DNA from: Pseudomonas caricapapayae
GTDB taxonomy: Bacteria; Pseudomonadota; Gammaproteobacteria; Pseudomonadales; Pseudomonadaceae
Direction: 5' to 3'
Length of the DNA: 64,000 bases
Assembly: GCF_001400735.1 (NCBI RefSeq)
Contig: NZ_LJPW01000108.1
Coordinates: forward strand, 44,060-108,059
Below are positions 28,869 to 37,449 of this stretch, piece by piece. A program made the translations under genes and the position numbers. Position 1 is the first letter of the stretch, and each line of letters begins with the position of its first letter. The notes under the pieces were generated by a model. It was not told where the DNA came from, searched no databases, and saw nothing but the letters and a program-made list of their open reading frames with translations.

Positions 28869-29438
28869 TCAATTGGCGCTCCTTTTTATCTCCTGTTTGA
28901 GATAGTCCCGGGTCGTGTCGAGAATGCGCAGTGACAGTTCGTCGTCAAACGCACTACGGGCCAGTACCAGGCCACCTACCAACGCAGACAGTACCGGAAG
29001 GCTTCTGGATTCCAGACCGGTCGGCGTCAGGGACTGATCGAACTGTTCCAGCAGGTGAAGGATGATTTTATCCGTCGTCGCGCTGGGTTGATCGCGCTGG
29101 CCCAGTTCCAGGCACATGGTCGGTAACGGACAACCGCCGTCCGACGCATCACGACTGGTGAGTGATAAGTAGAGATCAATGAATTCACTGAGCGAGTCCT
29201 GTCTGGCGAAAACCTCGCTGGTGATTCCTTTTACATTGTCGAGGGCGTGACTCAATGCCTGTTCAACAAGATCATCCTTGGATTTGAAATGCGCGTAGAA
29301 ACCGCCGTGGGTCAAGCCTAGTGCCTTCATCAAAGGTTGTAAGCCCGTAGCACCGATGCCATCGCGACGAAAGCGCATAGACGCTTCCTTGACGATGCGT
29401 TGGTGCGTTTGGGTCTTATGATCGAGCGCGTAACGCAT
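28869..29438 (-). CDS. TetR/AcrR-family transcriptional regulator
   Basis: The 189-residue protein has an N-terminal helix-turn-helix: RIVKEASMRFRRDGIGATG, then MKALGLTHGGFYAHFKSKDDLVEQAL, the recognition helix region of TetR repressors. The C-terminal ligand domain has TetR_C-like features (SDGGCPLPTM, LGQRDQPSATT). Ligand and targets are unknown. The next gene on the same strand (TlpA-like) starts 913 bp away, so an autoregulatory or distant target is as likely as a local one. Confidence 0.85.
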   Translation of the reverse strand: MRYALDHKTQTHQRIVKEASMRFRRDGIGATGLQPLMKALGLTHGGFYAHFKSKDDLVEQALSHALDNVKGITSEVFARQDSLSEFIDLYLSLTSRDASDGGCPLPTMCLELGQRDQPSATTDKIILHLLEQFDQSLTPTGLESRSLPVLSALVGGLVLARSAFDDELSLRILDTTRDYLKQEIKRSAN

Positions 29439-29559
29439 GCGCTGAGTCTCCAGAGATTGGCCAAGGTGTCAGCGCATTTATACATGGATAGATGAAACGA
29501 TGCAGCAGGCTTTCGCTCGCAATGAGAACTTCAGCTCAATAAGTCAGGTGAATACCTGA

Positions 29560-30351
29560 CTATTTATCCAGATAATGAGTGAGGCTGGCTCTGGACAATT
29601 CGCCCAGATGACTGCCGATCAGGCGTCCGTCAGGCGAATAGAAAAGAGTGGTGGGCAGCGCCGCTGAACCGACCTGGCGGGCGAACTCGCCGTGCGGATC
29701 CAGAAAACTGTTGCTCAGCACCAGTTGCTGTTGAGACAGATAATCGCTGACTGCCCCGGCGCTTTCGGCCTGATTGACGAATAGAAATGTAATGTCCTTG
29801 CGTTGCCGTTGCATATCGCGCAGTACCTGCATTTCGCGGCGACACGGAGGGCACCAGGTGGCCCAAAGGTTGATGACCACCGGTTTACCCTGGTAGTCGG
29901 AGGCCCTGGCCGGCTCGCCAGTCAGCGTCCGAAGCGTTGTATCAGGCAGTGCAATTCGCCTTTGATAATGGTCCAGGATCAAACCGCCCGATACCCAGAT
30001 CGCCAGTCCGATGCCCGTTCCGAACGTCAGCGCGCGACGCTGTTCGGCACGGTGCCAGCCGATAATCAAGACGCCCAGCAGGGCGCAGATAAGCCCAGGC
30101 CAGGCCATAAAGCCGCCATCACGGATGTCCAGCGCCTTCCAGGGGGTGTCGCTGTACTGCGCGAAATAGGTCAGAACGAATGCGACACGTGCGGTGACGA
30201 TGCCCAGAATGAAAAGTCCGAATACGGCGGTCTTTCTGGACAGGGTATGCCGGACGAGCCGCGCCTCTACCCAGGTGGCCGCTATCAAGGCGCCCAACAA
30301 CAACAGGTGGGATATCGCAAGGGCGAACGGCCCGGCGCTGATGCTCAACAT
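29560..30351 (-). CDS. Membrane-anchored TlpA-like thiol-disulfide reductase with Lgt-like membrane part
   Basis: The 263 residues divide into an N-terminal part with four membrane helices (about 8-27, 43-63, 82-98, 108-126) and a C-terminal thioredoxin-like domain (about 132-263) with active site WCPPC (Cys167, Cys170) and cis-Pro in SAALPTTLF. The membrane part has segments such as GIVTARVAFVLTYFAQY and RDGGFMAWPGLI that recall prolipoprotein diacylglyceryl transferase (Lgt), but the key Lgt catalytic loop is not seen. The thioredoxin domain should face the periplasm and reduce or oxidise cell-envelope proteins. The partner is unknown. Confidence 0.8.
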   Translation of the reverse strand: MLSISAGPFALAISHLLLLGALIAATWVEARLVRHTLSRKTAVFGLFILGIVTARVAFVLTYFAQYSDTPWKALDIRDGGFMAWPGLICALLGVLIIGWHRAEQRRALTFGTGIGLAIWVSGGLILDHYQRRIALPDTTLRTLTGEPARASDYQGKPVVINLWATWCPPCRREMQVLRDMQRQRKDITFLFVNQAESAGAVSDYLSQQQLVLSNSFLDPHGEFARQVGSAALPTTLFYSPDGRLIGSHLGELSRASLTHYLDK

Positions 30352-30767
30352 CGTTTTTGGTCCTTGAAGGGATTTTTGCCGGGATCACATTCAGCTGCCG
30401 GTGCGCTCATCGGCCTGACGACCATCCTTTGCGCACTGCATAGGCGCGGCATGGTATCGCTGCTAACCCCTCCAGGAAAAACGCAGAACTGTTCCCGGAT
30501 GTTCGGCCGTGTGGGCGGCTGGATTGAGCTCGTAAGCTGTTTGAATACTGATTCCTCGACAAGAGGTCGACCGTCCTCCAGCCCTTTGTACAGAAGGCGT
30601 ACGCTCGAATGCCGGCTTGTTGTGGAAGAAACTATTGTCCTACAAGCCTTTGACTTCTGGCGTCAATCCCGGAGAATCTCGCCCGCTGTTTTCGAGGGGA
30701 GCGCTGAACTGCCGGTTTTTTCGACGCGTTTCCCTTTTTGATAAACCGGCCACGGAGAGTCGACCGG
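30352..30767 (+). other. Non-coding spacer before serine transporter
   Basis: This 416-bp divergent spacer holds no supported gene or RNA. An imperfect repeat CTTGT...ACAAG (about 30617-30650) is visible. Promoters for both flanking genes must lie here but no box pair is convincing. Confidence 0.4.
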
Positions 30768-32045
30768 ATGAATGATCAAGCTAATGGCGTCGTAGAACGC
30801 CTGGATGTAGCTCCCGAGAGCGTTGCGTCGTGGAATCGTAATGACACCACCTGGATGCTCGGATTGTTCGGTACCGCCATCGGTGCGGGTACCCTGTTTT
30901 TGCCAATCAACGCAGGTATCGGTGGGTTCTGGCCGCTGATGGCGCTGGCGCTGCTGGCATTTCCCATGACGTTCTACGCCCACCGTGGGCTGACTCGTTT
31001 CGTGCTGTCCGGGCGCGAAGGAGCCGATATCACTGAAGTGGTCGAGCAGCATTTCGGCAAAAGCGCCGGCGCGATGATTACCTTGCTGTACTTCTTTGCA
31101 ATCTTCCCGATCCTGCTTATCTACAGCGTGGCCCTCACCAATACCGTGGGCAGTTTTCTAGAGCATCAGTTGCACATGACACCGCCGCCACGCGCAGCGT
31201 TGGCGTTCGTACTGATCATGGGGCTGCTGGCGGTGGTGCGCTGTGGCGAGCGGTTCATTGTCAAGGCCATGAGCCTGATGGTTTACCCGTTCATTGTCGC
31301 ACTGCTGTTTCTGGCGGTATTCCTGATCCCGCACTGGACAGGTGGCATTCTGAGTACCGCGACGACCTTTCCAGAACCCTCGGCGTTCATACCGACCCTG
31401 TGGCTGGCTATTCCGGTGATGGTGTTCTCTTTCAACCACACCCCGATTATCTCGGCCTTTGCCGTTGATCAGAAGCGCCAGTATGGTGAAAACGCCGAGG
31501 TGCGCAGCTCGAAGATTCTGGCTCGCGCTCATGGTTTGATGGTAGTGATGGTGTTGTTCTTCGTGTTCAGTTGCGTATTGACGCTGTCGCCAGACCAGTT
31601 GGCCGAAGCCAAGGCGCAGAACATCTCGATCCTGTCCTACCTGGCCAACCACTTCAACAATCCGACTATCGCCTTTGTCGCGCCGCTGATTGCATTCGTG
31701 GCTATTTCCAAGTCGTTTCTCGGCCACTACATAGGTGCCAGCGAGGGCTTGAAGGGGCTGGTTCTGAAAGCCGGTCGTCGCCCTGCGCCGAAGGCACTGG
31801 ACCGTATGACAGCGGCCTTCATGCTGGTGGTGTGCTGGCTGGTTGCAACGCTTAATCCGAGCATTCTGGGCATGATCGAAACGTTGGGCGGGCCTGTGAT
31901 CTCGGCCTTGCTGTTTCTGATGCCGATGTATGCCGTCTACAAGGTGCCAGCCATGCGCAAATATGCCGGTGCATGGTCCAACTACTTTGTGGTGGCCGCT
32001 GGTGTGGTGGCGATATCGGCACTGATCTTTTCGCTGACTCGCTGA
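30768..32045 (+). CDS. Serine/threonine transporter, HAAAP family (SdaC/TdcC-like)
   Basis: This 425-residue protein has about 11 membrane helices and begins its core with GLFGTAIGAGTLFLPINAGIGGFWP, the glycine-rich first helix of hydroxy/aromatic amino acid permeases. The segment FSFNHTPIISAFAVDQ is typical of SdaC/TdcC-type serine-proton symporters. It should import serine across the inner membrane. ATG 30768 is set by GGAGAG 9 nt upstream; the frame extends further without family support. It seems to be a single-gene unit. Confidence 0.85.
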   Translation: MNDQANGVVERLDVAPESVASWNRNDTTWMLGLFGTAIGAGTLFLPINAGIGGFWPLMALALLAFPMTFYAHRGLTRFVLSGREGADITEVVEQHFGKSAGAMITLLYFFAIFPILLIYSVALTNTVGSFLEHQLHMTPPPRAALAFVLIMGLLAVVRCGERFIVKAMSLMVYPFIVALLFLAVFLIPHWTGGILSTATTFPEPSAFIPTLWLAIPVMVFSFNHTPIISAFAVDQKRQYGENAEVRSSKILARAHGLMVVMVLFFVFSCVLTLSPDQLAEAKAQNISILSYLANHFNNPTIAFVAPLIAFVAISKSFLGHYIGASEGLKGLVLKAGRRPAPKALDRMTAAFMLVVCWLVATLNPSILGMIETLGGPVISALLFLMPMYAVYKVPAMRKYAGAWSNYFVVAAGVVAISALIFSLTR

Positions 32046-32125
32046 CTCGCTGAGCCTGACCGCCAGAGCCTAGAAGGCTGCGCCGATGTCCCGGCGCAGT
32101 CTTTGTTCAGGCTCTACGGCGATGA

Positions 32126-32332
32126 TCAATCCACTGGTTCGGGATACAACGGCCTGGACAAGTGCATGATGCTGGCATAGTCGTAAACGTACTGACGTCC
32201 TGCATGGCTGGTCGAACGCAATTGGTCGATCAACTGTCGCTCTTTCTTGTTCAGGTATCTCAACGCCGGATCTTGACTGGACTTCAGGCGATCACGTTCA
32301 TGGGCGTCAGGGAAAGCGATGACGTTCGTCAT
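32126..32332 (-). CDS. Small conserved hypothetical protein
   Basis: This 68-residue protein was not recognised as a known domain. It is charged (RDRLKSSQDPALRYLNKKERQ), has a Tyr-rich C-terminal third (RQYVYDYASIMHLSRPLY) and no signal or membrane segment. A strong ribosome site AAGGAG lies 7 nt before its ATG, and codon use is like its neighbours, which supports a real gene. It is 124 bp beyond the Gre-like gene on the same strand. Confidence 0.65.
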   Translation of the reverse strand: MTNVIAFPDAHERDRLKSSQDPALRYLNKKERQLIDQLRSTSHAGRQYVYDYASIMHLSRPLYPEPVD

Positions 32333-32455
32333 GAAAAATCTCCTTGGGTTTTAGTCCTTGTTTGCTTTGATGTTGCCCCGGTTGCGGTGGTGATGGCGAC
32401 GGTTCACCTTACCCACAAAAACTTGGTGCGATCAACCCTGCAGATGCCGGGTGTG

Positions 32456-32938
32456 TCACATCGTGAGTGTGATTTCGTAGGATTGTCCGTTGCCGTTGAT
32501 GACAATCTGTACGGCATCGTCTTCGAATTTGCCCAGCAGACTTTGCCCCAACGGCGCTTTGGCCGTGATGACCATCACCTGTTGATCCCCTGCGCTGACC
32601 TTCAGGCCAGCGGCGTCGGGGCCCAGAAACAGGCAGCGGGTCTGACCGCTCAGGGCTTCGACGACGATCAGATCACCGGTCTGAATACCGCGTGATTCAT
32701 CGAATGGCTTGAGTGTCCAGTTCCGATAGGCGGCCAGTGACTGACGGATTTCCTCGACGCGTCGCGCTTGGCCTGCCGCCAGATAGGATGCCTCCAGCCC
32801 CAGCGTGTCGTACTTGTTCTCGGCAATGTTCTCTTCGTGTGTGGCTGTTTCGTAGGCGGTCTGCGCCGCCCGCTGTGCGATATCCAGATCGCTTTCCAGC
32901 TTGTCGATGATCAGTTGCAGCACATCCTGCTTGTTCAT
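32456..32938 (-). CDS. GreA/GreB-family transcript-cleavage-factor-like protein
   Basis: The 160-residue protein has an N-terminal helical coiled coil (about 1-80, DKLESDLDIAQRAAQTAYETATHEENIAENKYDT region) and a C-terminal domain with GDLIVVEAL and ITAKAPLGQSLLGKFEDDAV, which resembles the FKBP-like domain of GreA/GreB (SPLGRALLGK in the family). The coiled-coil tip has acidic residues (THEEN) as in Gre factors, so RNA polymerase secondary-channel binding is plausible. It is shorter and divergent, so it is probably a Gre-like paralogue rather than GreA/GreB. It lies 3 bp after the membrane gene upstream and likely shares its mRNA. Confidence 0.75.
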   Translation of the reverse strand: MNKQDVLQLIIDKLESDLDIAQRAAQTAYETATHEENIAENKYDTLGLEASYLAAGQARRVEEIRQSLAAYRNWTLKPFDESRGIQTGDLIVVEALSGQTRCLFLGPDAAGLKVSAGDQQVMVITAKAPLGQSLLGKFEDDAVQIVINGNGQSYEITLTM

Positions 32939-32941
32939 GGT

Positions 32942-33340
32942 TTATCCGCAGTACTGATTGATGCTGGCACGGCTTTTCTCGCTTGGTGCAGTACGATCCT
33001 GTTGTATCCAAAAATCACACTTCGAACGGTTGAAGGTGCGCTGCTGTTGTTCCTGAGCTTGCTCATGAGCCTGACGCGCCTCGCTTTCACGCAGACTTTG
33101 CTCGTACTTGCGGAACATTTCAGTCTCCGGCGCGGAGGATGGCGCAGTTTTTTGCACAGGCGGGGCAGTGATCTGTATCGCGGCGTTTTCCAGCGCCTGG
33201 GTCTGCGCCGCCGGCAGGCTTTTGTAAAACAGCAGAGCGGTCAGAAACACCGCCATTGCGCCCAGCCAGATGCCCAGCGCAATGCAGACAATCAACTTCA
33301 ACGACACATACAGATCGCGACGGCGGGTAGTGGACGACAT
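32942..33340 (-). CDS. Hypothetical single-pass membrane protein
   Basis: The product is 132 residues: a basic N-terminus (STTRRRDLY), one membrane helix (about 12-38), then a Gln/Glu/Ala-rich, probably coiled-coil segment (about 75-105) and two Cys residues near the C-terminus (Cys111 region and the next-to-last residue). No domain was recognised. ATG 33340 is fixed by AAGGAG upstream; the longer frame lacks support. It forms a two-gene unit with the Gre-like gene. Confidence 0.7.
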   Translation of the reverse strand: MSSTTRRRDLYVSLKLIVCIALGIWLGAMAVFLTALLFYKSLPAAQTQALENAAIQITAPPVQKTAPSSAPETEMFRKYEQSLRESEARQAHEQAQEQQQRTFNRSKCDFWIQQDRTAPSEKSRASINQYCG

Positions 33341-33491
33341 GGCTGAACTCCTTGCAGGGCAACAGATGTGATTGTGCCATGCCTTATGGCCGGGCATGAA
33401 AACTGTGCTGTCCATTGGCAGTCGGGCTGGTGACAGCAGGCCGTTCTGAACGACAATCAGCGTTTTTGCCATCCAGCCTCAGGGAGCCGGG

Positions 33492-34628
33492 ATGAAAGCC
33501 TCATGGGACATTTTTTGCAGCGTAGTCGACAACTACGGTGATGCTGGCGTGACCTGGCGTCTGGCCCGCCAACTGGTTGCCGAGCAGGGTTTGCAGGTGC
33601 GTTTATGGATCGACGATCTGTCGGCCTTCGTTCGCCTGTGCCCCGACGCGAACCCGCAGGCGTTGCAGCAGTGTCACGAGGGCGTGAGGGTGTGCCAATG
33701 GCCGACCGAATGGGTTGGTAGCGATATTCCCGATGCCGTCATCGAAGCCTTCGCGTGCCGCCTGCCGACGCGGTACATCGAGTCCATGTTGCAGCGCTCT
33801 CCGAGGCCGCTGTGGTTGAATCTTGATTATCTCAGTGCCGAGGACTGGGTATCTGGCTGCCACGGCCTGCCGTCGCCACAGATGAACGGATTGAAGAAGT
33901 TCTTTTTCTTTCCCGGCTTTTCCGATACCACAGGCGGCCTGCTGCGCGAAAGAAACCTGATCGAGCAGCGGCAGGCGTTTCAGCGGGACACGGCCGCAAG
34001 GCGCGTTTTCTTGCAGGGCCTGGGTGTCGAACCGTTGCCTGAGGCTCGTCTGATCTCGGTATTTGCCTATGAAAACCCCGCGCTCGGCAGCTGGCTTGAC
34101 GCGCTGGCCAGCAGCACTCGGCCGACTCATCTGCTGGTGCCCGAGGGGCGCATTCTTGGCGATCTGCGGCGCTGGCTGGGTCTTGGCGATGAGGTGCATG
34201 CCGGGTTCATGCAGGTAAGGAGAGGGCTTACGATTCAGGTTTTACCGTTCATCCGCCAGGAACACTACGATCGTCTGCTGTGGAGCTGCGATTTCAACAT
34301 CGTGCGCGGCGAAGACTCGTTTGTCCGTGCGCAATGGGCAGGTCGGCCGATGCTCTGGCACATCTATCAGCAGGAAGACGATGCGCACCTGCCCAAGCTT
34401 GATGCGTTTTTGACGCTCTACCTGGATGGTCTTGAGGCCGCGGCAGCTCAGGCCTTGAATCAGTTCTGGCAGCGCTGGAATGCCGGCAGCGATCTGCACG
34501 AAAGCTGGGAGGCGCTCACAGAGCACTGGCCGCAGATCGACAGGCATGCCGAGCGCTGGTGCCTGCAACAAGCCGCACAGACTGATCTTGCCACGGCGCT
34601 GGTGCAGTTTTATGTAAATTCGCTATGA
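33492..34628 (+). CDS. earP: EF-P arginine rhamnosyltransferase EarP
   Basis: This 378-residue GT-B glycosyltransferase transfers rhamnose from TDP-rhamnose to Arg32 of EF-P, which relieves ribosome stalling at polyproline. Conserved Asp13 and Asp17 lie in VVDNYGDAGVTW and the nucleotide-binding RGEDSF motif at 272-277, all known to be needed in P. putida EarP. ATG 33492 follows GGGAGCCGG. The target gene efp is 99 bp downstream on the same strand. Confidence 0.95.
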   Translation: MKASWDIFCSVVDNYGDAGVTWRLARQLVAEQGLQVRLWIDDLSAFVRLCPDANPQALQQCHEGVRVCQWPTEWVGSDIPDAVIEAFACRLPTRYIESMLQRSPRPLWLNLDYLSAEDWVSGCHGLPSPQMNGLKKFFFFPGFSDTTGGLLRERNLIEQRQAFQRDTAARRVFLQGLGVEPLPEARLISVFAYENPALGSWLDALASSTRPTHLLVPEGRILGDLRRWLGLGDEVHAGFMQVRRGLTIQVLPFIRQEHYDRLLWSCDFNIVRGEDSFVRAQWAGRPMLWHIYQQEDDAHLPKLDAFLTLYLDGLEAAAAQALNQFWQRWNAGSDLHESWEALTEHWPQIDRHAERWCLQQAAQTDLATALVQFYVNSL

Positions 34629-34695
34629 TACGCGGCCTTGATACAAGGCTCTGTACTAAAAAGGCCTGAGCAGGCTGTTTCTCGTACAGAGCCTT
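34624..34695 (+). promoter_or_regulatory. efp promoter and structured 5' leader
   Basis: TATGAT (34624-34629), overlapping the earP stop and followed by the discriminator ACGCGGCC, is a likely -10. The leader then has a perfect 12-bp inverted repeat, AAGGCTCTGTAC (34645-34656) and GTACAGAGCCTT (34684-34695), whose loop contains a smaller GCCTG/CAGGC hairpin (34664-34675). The structure ends 32 nt before the efp start and lacks a T tract. A role in mRNA stability or translation control is inferred. Confidence 0.55.
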
Positions 34696-34727
34696 TGGTT
34701 AATTCCATCCAAATTCGGATATATGCA

Positions 34728-35297
34728 ATGAAAACTGGTAAAGAGCTGAAACCCGGTACTGTGATCCGTCTCGAAAACGATCCTTGGCTGGTTCAGAAAG
34801 CTGAATTCACCAAGTCCGGTCGTAACAGCGCGATCATGAAGACCAAGCTGAAAAACCTGCTGACCGGTTACAAGACCGAGATCGTTTACAGCGCCGACGA
34901 CAAGCTGGACGACGTGATCCTGGATCGCAAGGAAGCCACCCTGTCTTTCATCAGCGGTGACACCTACACGTTCATGGACACCACTGACTACACCATGTAC
35001 GAGCTGAACGCCGAAGACATCGAAAGCGTTCTGCCATTCGTCGAAGAAGGCATGACCGATGTCTGCGAAGCCGTGTTCTTCGAGGACCGTCTGGTTTCCG
35101 TAGAGCTGCCGACTACCATCGTGCGTCAGGTTGACTACACCGAAGGTTCGGCTCGTGGCGACACGTCCGGCAAGGTCATGAAGCCTGCCAAACTGAAAAA
35201 CGGCACCGAGCTGAGCGTTGCTGACTTCATCGAAATCGGCGACATGATCGAGATCGATACCCGTGAAGGTGGTTCCTACAAAGGCCGTGCCAAGTAA
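34728..35297 (+). CDS. efp: Translation elongation factor P
   Basis: The 189-residue, three-domain protein begins [10 protein letters not shown], with the modified residue Arg32 in TKSGRNSA at the tip of domain I, the EarP-type EF-P rather than the Lys type. It enters the ribosomal E site to aid peptide bond formation at consecutive prolines. The longer frame from 34638 runs through the leader hairpin and is not favoured. ATG 34728 gives the family length. Codon use is highly biased. Confidence 0.98.
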   Translation: MKTGKELKPGTVIRLENDPWLVQKAEFTKSGRNSAIMKTKLKNLLTGYKTEIVYSADDKLDDVILDRKEATLSFISGDTYTFMDTTDYTMYELNAEDIESVLPFVEEGMTDVCEAVFFEDRLVSVELPTTIVRQVDYTEGSARGDTSGKVMKPAKLKNGTELSVADFIEIGDMIEIDTREGGSYKGRAK

Positions 35298-35323
35298 GCA
35301 CGGTTGTGTAACCCCGTTACGCA

Positions 35324-35352
35324 AAAAACCCGCATTGCTGCGGGTTTTTTTG
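35324..35352 (+). terminator. Rho-independent terminator of efp
   Basis: AAAAAACCCGCA pairs with TGCGGGTTTTTT over a TTGC loop, with seven T residues, 26 bp after the efp stop. Confidence 0.95.
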
Positions 35353-35389
35353 TGCCTGACATTCTTGCCGCACCGCCATGCTGGCGGTG

Positions 35390-35809
35390 TCAGACAGTCA
35401 CGTGCAGACGCACATCGACATTGCCACGCGTGGCGTTGGAGTAAGGGCAGACCACGTGAGCGGCATCGACCAATTGCTGGGCGTCAGCCTGTTCCAGACC
35501 TGGCAGGCTGACATGCAGGTCGATGTCCAGACCGAAACCGCCAGGGATCTGGCCGATTCCTACGTGAGCAGTGATCGAGGTGTCTGTCGGAATGCTGCGT
35601 TTGCTTTGACCCGCAACGAATTTCAGGGCGCCGATGAAGCAGGCCGAATAACCGGCAGCAAACAGCTGCTCAGGATTGGTGGCTGCGCCGCCAGCACCGC
35701 CGAGTTCTTTCGGGGTCGCCAGCTTGACGTCGAGAATCTTGTCGTCGGAAACAGCGCGACCATCACGGCCGCCGGTGGCGGTTGCAACTGCGGTGTAGAG
35801 AGTGTCCAT
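35390..35809 (-). CDS. ohr: Organic hydroperoxide resistance protein Ohr
   Basis: The 139-residue OsmC/Ohr-family thiol peroxidase has the two catalytic cysteines Cys57 (AGYSACFIG) and Cys121 (VVCPYSNATRGN), the latter with the Ohr-type CPYS motif. It reduces organic hydroperoxides using lipoylated partners. ATG 35809 with GAGGAAAGCTC upstream gives the family N-terminus MDTLYTAVATATGGRDG. The regulator ohrR lies upstream on the same strand, 231 bp away with palindromes between. Confidence 0.96.
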   Translation of the reverse strand: MDTLYTAVATATGGRDGRAVSDDKILDVKLATPKELGGAGGAATNPEQLFAAGYSACFIGALKFVAGQSKRSIPTDTSITAHVGIGQIPGGFGLDIDLHVSLPGLEQADAQQLVDAAHVVCPYSNATRGNVDVRLHVTV

Positions 35810-35845
35810 GAGCTTTCCTCGTTCGATGGCGACGTTTTTGCGCAA

Positions 35846-35908
35846 AATACTTGCGCGCTAAGTAATTACAACGCAAAGGTAGCTTGATGATAGTTTGCGC
35901 GCAAGCTA
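35846..35908 (-). promoter_or_regulatory. Twin palindromic operators upstream of ohr (candidate OhrR sites)
   Basis: Two related palindromes share the core TTGCGCGC: ACTTGCGCGCTAAGT at 35849-35863 (ends ACTT/AAGT complementary) and AGTTTGCGCGCAAGCT at 35892-35907, which contains the perfect TTGCGCGCAA (35895-35904). They lie 40-98 bp before the ohr start, where an OhrR operator is expected. The binding itself is inferred. Confidence 0.6.
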
Positions 35909-36040
35909 AATTTCGAAAAATTTATTGAGGCCTGTACGAGGCAGGGAGATTGCCGTTGCGGCAGGCTGGAAATTCTCTCAGCCCCGCGGTGCATGGGGCT
36001 GGTGCGACGAGAGGCAAGCAGAGCCGAGGTATCGTTTGTC

Positions 36041-36514
36041 TTAAAGGCTTTGGTGCAAATGGTCACGCAAGTCCAGCAACTGGGCCTGCAGATCATGAAG
36101 TCTTTCCATGTTCAGGCCGCTCGCCGACAAAATACAGCCGGGCACGTTCAGTGCCTGGTGTTGCAGTGCACGACCTTGTTCAGTCAGATGCAGCAGCACC
36201 ACGCGTTCGTCCTCCTTGCTGCGGGTACGGCTGATAAAGCCTTCGCCCTCAAGGCGCTTGAGCAAAGGTGTCAACGATCCGGGATCGGTAAGCAGGCGCG
36301 TGCTGACATCACCCACGGTAAGCCCGTCTTTTTCCCACAGCACCATCATTGCCAGATACTGCGGATAAGTCAGGCCGAGCGCCTGGAGCAGCGGTTTGTA
36401 AACTTTGGTCATCATCAACGAAGTGGAATACAGGGCGAAACACAATTGGTTGTCCAGCAGCAGCGAATCGCAATCGGCAGATGCAGCGTGGCCAAGGCCT
36501 TCGTCGGCACTCAT
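36041..36514 (-). CDS. ohrR: MarR-family peroxide-sensing repressor OhrR
   Basis: The 157-residue winged-helix protein has the OhrR-type reactive cysteine near the N-terminus (Cys25 in NQLCFALYS), the wHTH LTVGDVSTRLLTDPGSLTPLLKRLE and the wing RSKEDERVV. Oxidation of the Cys by organic peroxides is expected to release DNA and derepress ohr. An extra Cys15 and Cys126 (PGCIL) might act as partner thiols. Both genes face the same way. Confidence 0.93.
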   Translation of the reverse strand: MSADEGLGHAASADCDSLLLDNQLCFALYSTSLMMTKVYKPLLQALGLTYPQYLAMMVLWEKDGLTVGDVSTRLLTDPGSLTPLLKRLEGEGFISRTRSKEDERVVLLHLTEQGRALQHQALNVPGCILSASGLNMERLHDLQAQLLDLRDHLHQSL

Positions 36515-36702
36515 ATCAGGTCCTCAAATTCAATCGAATGAGTTTAACTTAGTGGTGCATTCTTTAACGCGCCAGATAAATCCGCTCTTGCAGGTTCACC
36601 GCGCTGGCATCGCGCGTCGTGCGCGAAAAAAACGGGATCACCGGGTGTTGGTTGCGCGCAGGACTGCGTAGCATTTGGCCATTGACCGGGTGGGGATGTA
36701 GT

Positions 36703-37449
36703 GTGATTGAAATTGTGATGTTTGTGTTACTGGGTGCGGCAATGGGCACCCTCGGGGGACTGTTCGGAATCGGTGGTGGTCTTGTGGCAATTCCCGCGCT
36801 GGGGGTGCTGTTCGGTCTGGATCAGCAATTGGCACAAGGGACGGCGTTGTTGATGGTGCTGCCTAACGTGTTGCTCGCCTTGTGGCGCTACAACCAGCGC
36901 AACCGGATTTTGCTGCGCAATGCGCTGATGTTGATCGTTCCCAGTTTTATGTTTGCCTGGCTGACGTCATTGCTGGCGGTGCGCATCGACCCTCAAGGCA
37001 TGCGCTTGGGTTTTGTCGGTTTTCTGGTGGTCCTGACGGTATTCAATGTCGCGCAGATGTACTGGCGCAGCAATCAGGCTGCTGGCGGCTTGCGCCATGA
37101 AAAGTGGTTGTGGCTGCTTGGCGTCGGCTCCGGCGTGACCGGCGGTCTGTTCGGTGTAGGCGGCGGGGTGGTTGCAACGCCGATCCTTACCAGCGTGTTT
37201 GGCGCTACACAGGTTGTGGCCCAAGGGTTGGCGCTGTCGCTTGCAGCGCCGAGCACCGGGATCACGCTGGTTACCTATGCGTTGCACGACCACGTCAACT
37301 GGTCGATGGGCGTTCCACTGGCCATCGGCGGGCTGGCCAGTATCAGTTGGGGCGTCAGACTGGCGCACTCGTTGCCGGAGCGAACGCTGCGCCTGATGTT
37401 CTGCGTGTTTCTGGTGTTCTGTGCGGTGATCCTCGCGCTCAAGGTTTGA
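36703..37449 (+). CDS. TauE/SafE-family sulfite/sulfonate exporter-type membrane protein
   Basis: The 248-residue protein has about eight membrane helices in two repeats, each with the glycine motif: GTLGGLFGIGGGLVAIPAL near the N-terminus and GVTGGLFGVGGGVVATPIL in the middle. That is the TauE/SafE (DUF81) signature of sulfur-anion or organic-acid exporters. GTG 36703 with GGGGA upstream is chosen; earlier in-frame codons have no membrane character. Its 3' end overlaps the convergent LysR gene by 11 bp. The substrate is unknown. Confidence 0.82.
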   Translation: MIEIVMFVLLGAAMGTLGGLFGIGGGLVAIPALGVLFGLDQQLAQGTALLMVLPNVLLALWRYNQRNRILLRNALMLIVPSFMFAWLTSLLAVRIDPQGMRLGFVGFLVVLTVFNVAQMYWRSNQAAGGLRHEKWLWLLGVGSGVTGGLFGVGGGVVATPILTSVFGATQVVAQGLALSLAAPSTGITLVTYALHDHVNWSMGVPLAIGGLASISWGVRLAHSLPERTLRLMFCVFLVFCAVILALKV

